Notes: generated by a model from the letters alone, not told the origin. A DNA stretch of 64,000 nucleotides from Saposhnikovia divaricata (GCA_036435485.1 CM071598.1:123754148-123818147), one strand, 5' to 3'; counted from the first letter of the stretch, positions 44,851-55,346 are shown. Translations and numbers: made by a program.

Positions 44851-45451
44851 GCTTTTTTACAGAAATATTCAAATTATATGATTACTATGTAAAGTCGAAT
44901 CGATTGTTAATAAAGGCTTGAATATTTCGCCTCATTGATTTGTAATTTCATCGATCAACCCGAATGGCTGAGGTAGTACTTGGCTGGGAACTATAAAAAA
45001 AACCCGAATACAAGTCACAGTTCGCCCCAAGGTCTTCGGGAGGCAGAATTCGCCCAAAACCGAAAGAAAAGACCTTCGGCCAAAACAGCAACTTGGGGGC
45101 AAGACAGGGCCACGTCCGAAGAGACTGCCCGAAGCACAAACATAAAAATTTTCAAAATTCCTCCAAGTAAGGAAAATTTTGAATTACTCGAATTTCCGAA
45201 AATTACTTCGAGCATAGGAATTTCGTAGCCTGGATGGCCAAAATATATAAATATTGCTCAAGAAAAATACAAGCTACTTAAAAATCTGAAGACTGCATAT
45301 GCATAGGAAACAAAAAGTAGCTTAACAACAAACGATCGAAGAAGGAATTGCCCGAAGGCCATAATTTTATTAACTTGGGATAAAATTACATGTTAGCCCG
45401 AAGGCAGAAATAAAATTACAAGTTAGCCCGAAGGCAGAAATAAAATACAAA

Positions 45452-46155
45452 CTAAGGGATCACACCCTCTGGGTCGGAATCCATCATCTGCGCAAGCTCA
45501 GCTTTTCGATGTTCCATCCAGTCGAGCAAGTCTTCTGTATCAGCCATCATCTTGTCGTTTTGTTGCCACAAGGCATCGTTCTCTTTGACAAGATCGGCAT
45601 TCTGCGACCAAACAGAAGCAAGCTCTGACTGCAACTTCTCTACTTGTTTCTCCAAGAAGGGAATCGTTTCGCCAATCTGCTTCCCTTGATTATACAGCAG
45701 AAGATTTTGGTCCTTCACCTTATCAGTTATCGAGGTAGCCCAAGGGGTAGCCTATAAAGAAAGAAGATCAGAAATCAAAGACTAAAAAAAAAGGGGAAAA
45801 GGGGGAGGTCTAAATTCCTTACCAAGCTCAGATGCCCCATGAGATTAGCAGCGGCTTCTGCCGGGTCAGCAGAATCATAAAGTAAGCGATCCTTGGGAAG
45901 AATGAACGAGGAGCACAAGTCCTTGGCCAAGCTCTTGGAAGCGGCCGAAGCAGACGCCCCATAAGAATCTGACTCTGTAATCGACCACGAAGGTCGATAA
46001 GGGTTAGATTCCATGTGACCTCTCTTCTCAGAGATGCTTGAAGTGTCACCCCCCAGTTGGGAAAGAGGAAGACTAGAAGAACCATTATCAGGCTTGTGCT
46101 TTTTCTGAGCCCGTCGCTCCGCTGCCCTTCTTTTCATCTCCGCCCGACTCGACAT
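45452..46155 (-). CDS. Antisense gene of the Tat element, short copy (two exons)
   Basis: ATG at 46155 (MSSRAEMKRRAAERRAQKKH). Exon 1 ends at 45823 with a GTAAGG donor. The acceptor TATAG precedes exon 2, 45751-45452, which encodes a heptad-rich, probably coiled-coil stretch and stops after DSDPEGVIP. Shared blocks with the long copy: RRAAER, YRPSW, DLCSSFILP-DR, GHLSLV, PWA, and DSDPE versus SDPDSE at the end. Splice sites fall at the same places. It lacks the N-terminal PF04195-like domain of the long copy, but has its own ATG and a TATA box 110 bases upstream. No stop breaks the reading frame of either exon. Function unknown. Confidence 0.75.
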
Positions 46156-46266
46156 GGCTATGTGTGTTGAAAGATGGAGAAGTTTTAAAAAGGGGAAAAT
46201 GGATCACTGAAAAAAAAATCTCAGGCGTGATTGAAGATGAAATTACTCACAGATAAATCAAGTCAC

Positions 46267-46278
46267 TATTTATAAAGG
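46267..46278 (-). promoter_or_regulatory. TATA box of the short antisense copy
   Basis: The minus strand reads CCTTTATAAATAGTGA, about 110 bases before the ATG at 46155. A transcript from here would run against gag-pol. Confidence 0.6.
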
Positions 46279-46878
46279 AATTCAACGGCTCTGATGAAGT
46301 AACGTTTGAATGACCCCTACACCAGATTGGGACACGTGCCTAAGGAAAAAGCGGTCAAACTACCATTAAATGGGGGGGAAATACTAAGAGTCTCGACGTT
46401 CAAAAAAAAAAGGAAGAGAATTTTTCCAGGTATTCTTCAACACCAAGGTTTTTAAGTCGCAGTTAGCCCCAAGGTCTTCGGGAGGCAGAATTCGCCCAAA
46501 ACCGAAAGAAAAGACCTTCGGCCAAAACAGCGACTTGGGGGTAAGACAGGGCCACGTCCGAAGAGACTGCCCGAAGCACAAAATTTTTTTTTTTCCTCTA
46601 AGTAAGGAAAATTTCGAATTACTCAGTAAGGAAAAATTTGAATTTCCGAAAAATTATTTTGGGAAAGAATTATTACGATTCATATCAGGTATAGTTTATT
46701 ACTTGGAAAAATATCGAAGACTCAATGCTATATGAAGAGTTATTCGGAAACAGCAAAACAAAAAAATTTAACTTGAAGAAAATTGCAGTCAATTGACAAA
46801 AAGTACTACAAAGTACATTCATTACTCGAAGGCACAAGTTCGAAAAGCAATAAACCTATTACAAAGAAATAAATACTA

Positions 46879-48711
46879 TCACTCCGAATCAGGATCGGAG
46901 GAAACCACCAATAGCGCATCAGGAACACCCTGCCAAAGGACTGGATCGTCTTCAGGATTGAAAAGGATCTGCTTGTAGTCGAAACCAGCTTTGTGAGTAG
47001 CAAGAACAGAAACATCATATCCTACAGTGAAGCCCCTGTCCTCGGATCGGGAGATGATCTTCTTGGCTTTCTTTAGCTCTTTCTTCAAACGGCGCAATTC
47101 CAGTCGATCGGTCTTCTGCTCATCGGTCAGCTTCTGCTTTTCCCCAATCAAGACATTATTCCGAAGGAGCAGATCGTTCTTCTCTTGTATAAGAAGGCTT
47201 TCTCTCTGTTGTGATTCCGCCAGAAGACTTTCAGCCTTCTTTACCTTATTTTCCAAAGGGTCAACTTTATCCTTTAGAAGATTGATCTCTGTCTTAAAAC
47301 TCCGAATAATAACGGCTTGATCTTTGACCTTGGCAATCACAGCTGCAGCCCAAGGAACAGCCTAGAAACATATCACAGGAGTTAGTGCATAAGGAAAGGA
47401 TAACAAGTGGGGACAGAAAAGGATGTTGGAAAAAACCTTACCAAACTAAGATGCCCCAACATGTTTTCACAAGCTTCCACAGTAGGGACTGTATCGTAAA
47501 CAGGACGATCAGCTGGGAGGATGAAAGAACTGCACAAATCTTGGCTTAACTCCTTGACAGGCTTCAGAGCAGGAGCACCAAAGGAATCGGTATCCACTAC
47601 ACCCCAGGAGGGACGATAGGTCTTCAGGACAGGAACCGAATCATCGGTTTTCCTCTTCTTTTCAGACTTATTTCCACCCACAGCAAGAGATTCCTGAGGG
47701 ATCGTCGCGACAATGTTATCGGAAGGGACTTCTACCCTTTCGGATTGCATGGGTGTAACTTCCTGTACTACCAGAGAAGTCTCCACCTCCGAAGGTACTG
47801 GAGCGACACTAGTTTGAGAAGGGCTCCCGGATCCACCAACCAGCAAGGCCTTCCGTTCGGCCGCTCTTCTCCTCATATCAGCCGCTGCAGACACTGAAAG
47901 GAAAACAATAAAGGGAGAATCAGATATCAAAAACAATACAAGGGAAAAGTAAAGTGATGATAGAAATACCCTTCATGTTCTTTAGCCAAGACCCATCTCT
48001 GGTAACAGACAATGAAAGTTTATCTTCAGGATCTAAGGGAGTATTTAGCTTTCGGTATAAACGTTTCTCTTCATCTGAAAGAGTCTTCAGTTTAACCCTC
48101 TCGGCTGTCTCGACCTCCCTCCATTCAGAAAATCTATGAAGACCAGGACCAGTAACATAACACCAATGGTTATGCGTCTTTTTGTTACTTGAGTTGGTAG
48201 CTGCCTAATCGGAACGACCCACTCTTCGGGTAATATTATAGAAACCCAGAGATTTGGCATTTTTACAAAAGTCATAATGATGCAAAAAGAGGACCGATAG
48301 AGTGGGGACATCGTGCTTCAAACACCGATGCTGGAATACATTCATATTTATAAAGCTATTCGGATCTAGTTGGCCGATCGCTATACCCATATCCCTCAAA
48401 AGAACTTTTATAAGGGGTAACAAGGGAAACCGAAGCCCACAAATAAAATCGGTTTCCGACAGACCTACGGCAATTTCTTCGGGTTCATTATTAACTGATA
48501 TGCCAGGGGTATCGTATATACGATCCGTAGGGTCAGGTAAAAAGCAACGATAACCCTCGGGAAAATCGTATTTAGTCCTAAAGGTATCTAAATCATCTTG
48601 CTTCAAGACCGAAGATTGATTAGCGGCAGGGTATTCGGTACCATCTCCAAAAAGCAGAGTAGGAGAATGGCCCACAGCATGACCCGAAGGACCTGTTTCA
48701 AGATTTTCCAT
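46879..48711 (-). CDS. Antisense gene of the Tat element, long copy (three exons, one stop)
   Basis: ATG at 48711, just after a CTTTTCAG acceptor, suggesting an intron in the leader. Exon 1 48711-47970, exon 2 47893-47442, exon 3 47361-46879, with GTATTT, GTAAGG donors and TTTCAG, TTCTAG acceptors. Exon 1 carries a domain with LIKVLLRDMGIAIGQLDPNS and HHYDFCKNAKSLGFYNITRR, which I recognise as the plant 'gypsy-type transposase (putative)' domain (PF04195). Exons 2-3 are basic and then coiled coil, ending SSDPDSE. One TAG in exon 1 (48205-48207) breaks the frame after GRSD. Antisense extra ORFs after pol are known in some Tat elements (for example Grande and Retand); their role is not established. 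Confidence 0.8.
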
Positions 48712-49121
48712 TGAAATCTGAAAAGGAAAGATGAGTCGTTAGCCCAATACTCGGGGACAGAAAGATAAAAGCAAGAATAACTAACTATGGTCGAAGAAAA
48801 ATCCCCAAGTACCAATTGACCAACGACGGAAATTGAGAAGAAAGAAAAGAAGTCTGGCGAAAGAAGTTCTTAAGTGTGCATAGGACCGAAGAAAACGAAA
48901 GAAGACACTATAAAGGGATTTCACATCTCAGAAAAACCAAGAATATTATCTAAAGATATTCAAGCACATAAGAAGAAATAAACAAAAAAGTACTTACTTG
49001 TTGAAAAGAGGTATGGAACTGGAAATTCTTCAAAGATGGATAGACCCGTTGATCACTCCGTAAACACGCACTGAGAAAATGGGTTTCCAGAAAGTGAAAT
49101 GGCACAGAGGATACTAGAATT

Positions 49122-49135
49122 TAAATATATATAGC
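49122..49135 (-). promoter_or_regulatory. TATA box of the long antisense copy
   Basis: The minus strand reads GCTATATATATTTAAA, about 400 bases before the ATG at 48711; the distance allows a leader intron ending at the acceptor next to the ATG. Confidence 0.5.
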
Positions 49136-49312
49136 TGTAATGAATGGACGAGATGAATAGACGGATCAAAACCCTTATCCCAGATGATGACACGTGGGGA
49201 ACGGTTTTTATAAAAGACAACTGTCACCTCAAAAGACGTGCCCTCAGGAAGAAAGCACCGAACGTTCGAACTGTTCGGTCTAAATGGACTTCGACCTCTA
49301 TTGACACGCCGA

Positions 49313-49328
49313 CCGAAGCCCGGGGACA
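49313..49328 (+). promoter_or_regulatory. Polypurine-tract position of the Tat element
   Basis: The bases before the 3' LTR read CGAAGCCCGGGGACA. It is only partly purine, as is common in Tat elements; the call rests on position. Confidence 0.5.
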
Positions 49329-49734
49329 TGTTAGAGGGCCCAGTATAATATGTATTTGGGCTCCTAGCCGTTAGGCCCGTTCAGATGAAGCAGCCCTATT
49401 AATCTAGACGAAGGTAGTGAAACGTAACGGTCGACTGTTGTGTTTGTAACGCTTCCTCCATAACTGAGAATCAAGAGGCCATCAATGGCAGTTACCCCTG
49501 AAGACAGTATAAATAGACAACAATTATCAGGTGATAGAAAATGATATACACTACAAAATAGACTGGTTTACATAAGCTTTACGTTTACGTTCCCATTATC
49601 TTTTTTACTGATTCTCACACCGGAGGTGAATCGGGGGGCCACTCCCTCGCATTATTCTCCTTGCAGGAGCTTCTGAAACGTGTTCTTGGCATACCAGATA
49701 CGGGCGTAGATGAGGCATAAATTGAGCTCCAACA
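49329..49734 (+). repeat. 3' LTR of the Tat element
   Basis: Same length as the 5' LTR, with about five differences (for example CTAGACGAAGGTAG against CCAGACGAAGGCAG). The ACCTC duplication follows at 49735-49739. Confidence 0.95.
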
Positions 49735-50313
49735 ACCTCTTTAAAATCTTTTCACTTATGGTCTCTATTAATAGCAAGTTTAGTTCTATTTTCTTTAGTT
49801 AGTGATGGAGATGCAGTTGTTGATCACAGGAAACTTATTGTTGCAGAAGCACATGAATTTCGTACTATCGAAGTTAGCTCTTTGCTACCGGACTCTTTTT
49901 GCTCTTCGCAAGGTTGGTGTTACTAGTCGCCGTTCATTATCTAGATACATACATGTTGCTGTACTACAAGAAAAATGGCTAAATTTGTTTGGTCATTTGT
50001 GTCGAATATCTTATACTAGGAACTTCATTAACACCTTAACTCCTCTGTTTTATACTTTATAGTTTTCGAAAAGTTTGATCACCATGCCGTAGTTGTAAGT
50101 TATGACAAACTCTGTTGCTGCTAGCAACTTTGAACTACTTGTAAGTTATAACTAGTTTGCTGATGGCTACGAGAATCGGAATGTCAATCCTATGTGTTAG
50201 TGTTTAGTCCGGGTTCAACTGATGGGAACGAGAAACTTATCCATATTTAAGATTTTCTATCAGTTGTGTTATGTTGCTTTGGTGCAACAAGTTTTAGTGT
50301 CCTTCTATTTCAG

Positions 50314-50444
50314 TGTCTGGTGCAGGGGTGGCAAGGGGAAGTGGCTGGCAGCATCTTGCTGTTTACATTGGCTTTGAAATGTTTTATCTCATAGGAATGC
50401 CGATTGCAATGCTGCTAGGCTTTAAGTTGAAACTATACGCTAAG
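50314..50444 (+). pseudogene. MATE (DETOXIFICATION) transporter exon fragment
   Basis: An acceptor ATTTCAG precedes code for GVARGSGWQHLAVYIGFEMF, then YLIGMPIAMLLGFKLKLYAK and a GTGACG donor. GVARG-GWQ followed by a hydrophobic helix is the signature of a transmembrane segment in the C-terminal half of plant MATE efflux proteins, which export organic compounds in exchange for protons or sodium. It is a single exon with no others found nearby. It is CACTA cargo on the same strand as the ARL8 piece. Confidence 0.87.
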
Positions 50445-51002
50445 GTGACGAAAACAGCTTGTCTGAAAAAAATTTCGTTGCAGTTATGTTCTACATTTCA
50501 TTAATACCATTAAGTCTGTTGTTGTTTTGTTTAAATCGTACATATATTGCAATTTTACAACTTACAAGTTACAAAAGAGGTGGTTAACAGTGGCGGAAAA
50601 GTCTTGGTCACTGCTTATTGGTTTAAAGGGGTTGCAATTTGGTGTTTAAATTGGGGTTTATTATTCAGGAAAGGGAATAACTCCATGTCTGATGTATGTA
50701 TGGCACATCGGAACAGTACTTAAATAAAACATCTGATTGGACCTATTTAAAATTATTGTAAGGAGTATGTAAGAGCTAATACTATATGAGATTTTAGGTG
50801 TAACTTTGCAAATCATTTGCAAGATCTATATAAGAAGCCTCTGTTGAATAGTAACATACCTGATCAGCATAAATTATTTTTACAGCAGTGAGCAGGAAGT
50901 CTGATAGGGTGCATTTTACTCCATTAGATAGTAATGGACTTTAGAGATGTGAAAACACGAAAATCATGATATATCAGTTTAATTCTTAAGGTATAACCTT
51001 AA

Positions 51003-51331
51003 GGCTATGTTCACTTGGATTGAATAGAATGAGGGGAGAATGGAATGAAATTTATACTATTATTTGGGGGAGATTGGGGAAAGTGTTTATAAATTTCATT
51101 CCTTGCTTCATTCCTCTCCAAATAATTTGAACTAGAATTCTAACCCACATGTTTTGGAAGGAATGCTTCATTCCCAATCTTCATCATTTTCCTTGCAATC
51201 TTCATCATAAAAAACTTCTTCCCCCTCATATTTGTTCATTATTTCCCCCAACATCCCATTTTTTCATAAATTTTGTTTACAATTTTCATTCCATTCCTAC
51301 CTCATTCCATTCTTTCTAAGTGAACACACCC
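51003..51331. mobile_element. PIF/Harbinger-type MITE, 329 bp
   Basis: Inverted ends GGCTATGTTCACTTGGAT and (minus strand) GGGTGTGTTCACTTAGAA, both followed by GAATGAG-type sequence. TAA flanks both sides (51000-51002, 51332-51334), the 3-bp duplication of Tourist/PIF elements. Confidence 0.8.
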
Positions 51332-51694
51332 TAAGTGCTTCTATCACACTTTGTTGTCATATACTTTGGAATTATTCAAAATTGTGATAAAACCAGGCTT
51401 AAGTCAAATTTCATCTTAAATGAAGATGAAGACGAAGCTGTAAATAATACTGATGGTGCAATACGCATGTAAACCACTCTTTACACTTATCAAATTCTTC
51501 TTTTCTAAGTTCGTGTGACATAATCACCTTTCCCTTTTTATTTTGGGAGATAATATTTCGTGTTGGATAGAAAGGATACTTCCACCTATACATTTTTGTT
51601 CTTCATGTATTTGTTATAAACATAAAAAAGTATTGGCCTTCTTTAATTGTATGCATTCACTATTCTCACATTCCTGTGTACCTGTCTATTTTAG

Positions 51695-51766
51695 AAACAG
51701 GAAATGGAACTTTCTCTGGCAGGTCTTCAGAATACAGGAAAGGCATCTCTTGTCAATGCCATTGTT
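51695..51766 (+). pseudogene. ARL8: ARL8 small GTPase exon fragment
   Basis: Acceptor TTTTAG, then code for KQEMELSLAGLQNTGKASLV and NAIV, then a GTAAGT donor. KQEMELSL-GLQN-GK-SLVN is the second-exon signature of ARL8, an Arf-like GTPase of vacuole and lysosome membranes. The P-loop serine/threonine that binds magnesium is alanine here (GKA), which would disable nucleotide binding. No further ARL8 exon is found. CACTA cargo. Confidence 0.87.
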
Positions 51767-52217
51767 GTAAGTGAAGTTCAAGCCTTAAATCTTTGTTCAT
51801 AATTTCACATAACTTTGTCCTAGTTACTTAAAGCCATACATACGGAAGGGATATAATTTTTTTCAGTGTCATTGTTAAAAGGTAGTGTCATTGTTAAAAG
51901 GATTTAGGTCTAAAGGGTGCATGTCTGGGAATACACAAAAATTGTAACAGCGTGCGGGTGTGGATAAGTGATAATTTTAAAACAATAGAGTGTTCAATAT
52001 CATATGTGTAAACTATAGGTAGAAAACTACACGGATAATATACATTTTCTTGACCCATAAAGTATTTACACATTTGTTTTTGTTTTTATTTGCATTGTTC
52101 TTATTTTTATGTAAAATTATTTGGCAAATGCTTTGTTGAACTAGGTTACGCTTTTTGCTTTATCTAGCCTTTTTTTTGTTACTTAATTCTTATTTCATGC
52201 ATCATTTATGTTTCAGA

Positions 52218-52541
52218 GATGATCCAGATCTTGATAAAAGCTGGGAGACATTGGGATGGTGTCGATCGCAGCACAGGTTAGTGTATTTTATACACTGTTA
52301 GCATAATTTGTTTTTGCCATGTGATGTACTACATTGGCCTACAAATTCATGTCTTGTGATAAAGCTAAAATGGAAATGATGCAGGTTTTCCTAAAAGTTC
52401 ACAAGGATGTTATATGTGAAAAGTTTCAACTAATAAAATTGAAGAACAGTTGCTAATAGTTTTTTATTTACACCTTGTAGGAATTGAGAAGGCAATGTTT
52501 AGGAGAATGAATGAGAAGAAAAACAGGGCAAAGCAAAGTTA
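52218..52541 (+). pseudogene. Two unrecognised exon-like blocks in CACTA cargo
   Basis: 52218-52278 lies between TTTCAG and GTTAGT and can encode DDPDLDKSWETLGWCRSQHR. From 52482, after TTGTAG, the code can read GIEKAMFRRMNEKKNRAKQS and a stop. The splice-like borders and plus-strand position match the other cargo. I cannot name the source gene. Confidence 0.35.
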
Positions 52542-52895
52542 ATGAAATTGAAGGTCCAAGATGAAGTCGATACAAAGTTGAATAAGGTCCGGAGGAACTT
52601 GACATGGATACATAAACTCTCTAGTGTTAGACATACTTTTTTTGTATTTTCATTTCTTTAAGGATATTTTCCAAGCTTGTAGACCTTCCTTTGATGTTCT
52701 TGTTTTGTTTTAGAGTTGTGGATTATAAATTCTGTAATGGCATAAATGATTATGTTTGGTGAAATGAAAAGAACATACTTTAGCTATTGTTGCATTTATT
52801 ATTTTGGAAAATGAATATATATATATATATATATATATGAATTTAATTTTGTACAATATTAATTTGGTACAGGTGGATCCTACCTGTCAGTGGGT

Positions 52896-53180
52896 CCATT
52901 TTACAACAAATGTGTATCCTATGGCAACACAATTGATCATGTTGGTGTAGGTGTAAAAAATGTTGCAAATGACCCATTTTACAACAAATGTGTATCCTAT
53001 GACAACAAAATTGTTCATGTTGGTGTAGGTGTAAAAAATGTTGCAAATGACCCTACGCCAACGGCGAAAAAACTAACACCCGGAAAGTGTTGCCGTAGAA
53101 TTTTTTGAGGCTACGCCAACAGTTTTTGGGCTTTCAGCAACATTTTTGAAGTGTTGCAGAAGGCCATTTATGGCATAGTT
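52896..53180. repeat. Subterminal repeats at the right end of the second CACTA
   Basis: Two tandem 78-bp copies start at 52896 and 52974 (CCATTTTACAACAAATGTGT), followed by CTACGCCAACGG and GTGTTGCCGTAG words that mirror the left end near 24590. Confidence 0.85.
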
Positions 53181-53479
53181 AGGTGCGTGGAGGTGAAATT
53201 CGTTTCTCAGCTGCAGCAAAATTGGTGTGAAGCAATTAATTTACTTGGACTATATTAAGCCACGTAAATTGGTGCATATAAAGTCTTCACAAGTAAAGCA
53301 GCAGAAGCATTATTCAGTGAGGCTTCTGGTTCTTCCTCTTCAGGTTCTTCTTTTTCGACACCACGAAGAGTGGAAAATGAGAGATACAGAAAAGCGATAC
53401 AAACAATAAATTTTATAACTTCTCACCGGAGAAATGTTATAATGGCCGATGTAAACCGTGTAAAATCTTAAGGGCCTTT
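53181..53479. other. Flank of the second CACTA
   Basis: It can encode a short serine-rich stretch (GSSSSGSSFSTPRRVENERY) at about 53315-53385 on the plus strand, perhaps another gene scrap. The family is not recognised. Confidence 0.25.
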
Positions 53480-53817
53480 ATGTAATTTATCCGGTAGAAA
53501 ATAGAAAATAATTTTTTTTGACTATAATATATTGTTGACGGGAATTAAACCTTAAACTCATGGTAGTAGTTTATAAAATAATATATATGTTTAATAAAGA
53601 TATGTTGTTGGTGGGATTCGAACCTTAAACTTATAAGAATATTTTAAATATTAGAAAATGAATATTTTTTTAGTATTAGATCCAACGATTCTCATTTATC
53701 TGTTTTAAAATCTAACGGTTATTATTTAATATACCAAATTTAGTCAACCAAATGACCAATCAACCAAATAGAGGCTAGTCTGCTTATAATAATATAGTAT
53801 AAATAGAAGAGTTGAGT
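53480..53817 (-). mobile_element. Helitron 5' end, inverted relative to the one at 10272
   Basis: On the minus strand it starts TCTATTTATACTATATT and continues ATTATAAGCAGACTAGCC, then TTTGGTTGACTAAATTTGG and TTTTAAAACAGATAAATGAG, matching the left Helitron (TTTTAAAACAGATTAATGAG) over about 300 bases. I see no hairpin plus CTAG at the other end, so it is truncated. Confidence 0.65.
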
Positions 53818-53824
53818 TTAGGGA

Positions 53825-55295
53825 TGGGTTTGGAGATATACATGTCTAGAGATGATGATAACAAATACCACAAGGCAGAAAATGAATCAAGGAATCGAAG
53901 CTGACAATTAAATCAGGAAGCTAACTGAAATGCAGATCAACTAAAGCTACACCTTGAGAAAGGAATTCTGCAAGCAGTTAGAGAGTATTTTTGTAACAAG
54001 CCATAAGATGCTTTAATCAAGTACTTGTAATCAGAAGAGAGCTTACTGTAACCATGCAAGTATATTCGAAAAGTCAAGAAAAGAAGAGTTCGAGAAACCA
54101 ACCCCCTGCCATAACTCTATTCGAGTTATCTTGGATTTGGTGGATTCGAGAACTCAACAAAAAGGGTTATTCAAGAAGTCCTAGTTCGAGAAGTAGGCCA
54201 CTATCTCTATTCGAGAAGTCTATATAATAGGCTATTCGAGAAGTCATTCGAGAACTCAATGAAAGGGACTATTCGAGAAGTCAACATTCAAGAACTCAAG
54301 AGAACTCTTCCTGGATTATCAGTAATGCCAGAGTTCTATAATGGAACATATAGAATGAAGAACAAAACCCAGAATTACTTTACAACCCGTGACTTATAGA
54401 CAGTGATCAATTACACAAAGGATGTTACGAGTAGGGAGTCAAATTGTAAATATTTGAAGGCTCAAACTCTTCCAAGTGAAAGGTGAAATCAGTCACTGTT
54501 TATCCGACTTCAAGGGCAACAATAAGAGTGGAAGCAACCTCCAACATGATTACGTTACTACTGAAGAATTCAAGTGAAATCTTGATGAAATGCATAAGGA
54601 TCAGATATTTTATCTGGGAAGTTCAAGCATAGCTCAATAAATAGGAAAGCTTATTGACTTTCGAAAAGATTATCTTTTTGGTTAAAGCTACTTTTCAGAG
54701 ATAAAGATTAAGAGAAAAAAATCCTCTACATAAAGCATCACGTGGGCTTAGAAGCTAAGTCATTTCAAGAACTTAGTAACTTATGAAGAAAGAAACATAC
54801 AAGGACTTGAAGCATGCTGGGACTGTCCAAATCAAGGAAAGAAGATCTCCAAGACATTTCCAGAAATGGTCATTACTTTAAGCATGTGTGTATGACAAGT
54901 CATACCAAAAATGTATCTTTATGTTTTACGTATTTCACTTGTCTTCATATAGTTTAAATAAGCTGTATGAGCAACATAGTTTTAGTAGAGAAGAAAACAG
55001 AGAGCATATCAGATATTGCATTAGGTTTTCTTGTAAACAGTAAGACATTGTAACCTGCAGCTGTGTATTCCTACACAGAGTATTTTCTTCAAATACAACC
55101 ATCAGGTGGACCGAACAAACCCACCTGAGATTTTTTATATCTTGTGTTGTATGTGTCTTAGATACTTTGTTTATCTTGTTTACTTTCTGTTCTTATAACA
55201 TTCTATTCTAAGACGTCACCCATTCGAAAGAATTTAGTCAAGATTGTATTCATCCCCCCTTCTACAATCTAGTGATGTATAACTGGGAAATAACA
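53825..55295 (+). repeat. 5' LTR of Sirevirus-type element A
   Basis: It ends CTGGGAAATAACA, the same as the 13-kb Sirevirus LTR end, and a primer site follows. The left border is inferred by aligning GATGATGATAAC with the Sirevirus LTR start (CTTGATGATAAC). Between 54060 and 54310 it holds about ten ATTCGAGAAGTC or TTCGAGAACTC words, as in the LTRs at 21450 and 22905. Confidence 0.7.
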
Positions 55296-55296
55296 A

Positions 55297-55310
55297 TTGG
55301 TATCAAAGCA
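55297..55310 (+). promoter_or_regulatory. Primer-binding site of element A
   Basis: TTGGTATCAAAGCA; one base differs from the usual TTGGTATCAGAGC. Confidence 0.8.
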
Positions 55311-55346
55311 AGATTCTAACATACAAGAAGTCTAAAGATAACCACC

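Larger units (their letters stand above)
45015..46640. repeat. Tandem duplication in the Tat tail
   Basis: A ~150-bp block with CCCCAAGGTCTTCGGGAGG and GAAGAGACTGCCCGAAGCAC occurs at 45015-45165 and again at about 46460-46600, only a few bases different. Between them is a diverged copy of the exon 2-exon 3 part of the antisense gene. The duplicated unit is therefore about 1.4 kb. Confidence 0.85.
25900..49734 (+). mobile_element. Tat-lineage Ty3/gypsy element (about 10.8 kb without its nested insertion)
   Basis: Two 406-bp LTRs (25900-26305 and 49329-49734) differ at about five sites. The element is flanked by ACCTC on both sides (25895-25899, 49735-49739). Order on the plus strand: LTR, TGGCGCC-type primer site, gag, protease, [Sirevirus insertion], reverse transcriptase, RNase H, a second archaeal-type RNase H, integrase, a long tail with antisense genes, LTR. 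Two RNase H domains and a long tail with extra ORFs are marks of the Tat lineage. Its gag-pol is broken by four stops, a frameshift and the insertion, so it is not autonomous now. Confidence 0.92.
24542..53180. mobile_element. Second Pack-CACTA element (about 4.8 kb) hosting nested retrotransposons
   Basis: The left end CACTACGCCATAGATG is nearly the end of the first CACTA. The right end mirrors it with changes (plus strand CATTTATGGCATAGTT). TTA precedes the left end, and TTA follows the right end if its last two bases were lost. Subterminal words (GTGTTGCCGTAG, TACAACA, CTACGCCAAC) occur at both ends. The interior, once the Tat element is removed, has AT-rich filler (24700-25260), a leader-like CT-rich stretch (25260-25800), a MATE exon, a PIF-type MITE and an ARL8 exon. 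No transposase is visible. 49740-50313 and 50445-51002 hold nothing I recognise. Confidence 0.75.

Noticed and set aside
49830..49920. Possible N-terminal fragment of a CND41-like aspartic protease (EAHEFRTIEVSSLLPDSFC)
   Set aside because: The resemblance is short and based on memory; no catalytic motif follows.
52843..53108. Frames on both strands with repeated HQHEQFCCHRIHICCKM-like or YNKCVSY peptides
   Set aside because: They are produced by the 78-bp tandem repeat at the CACTA end.
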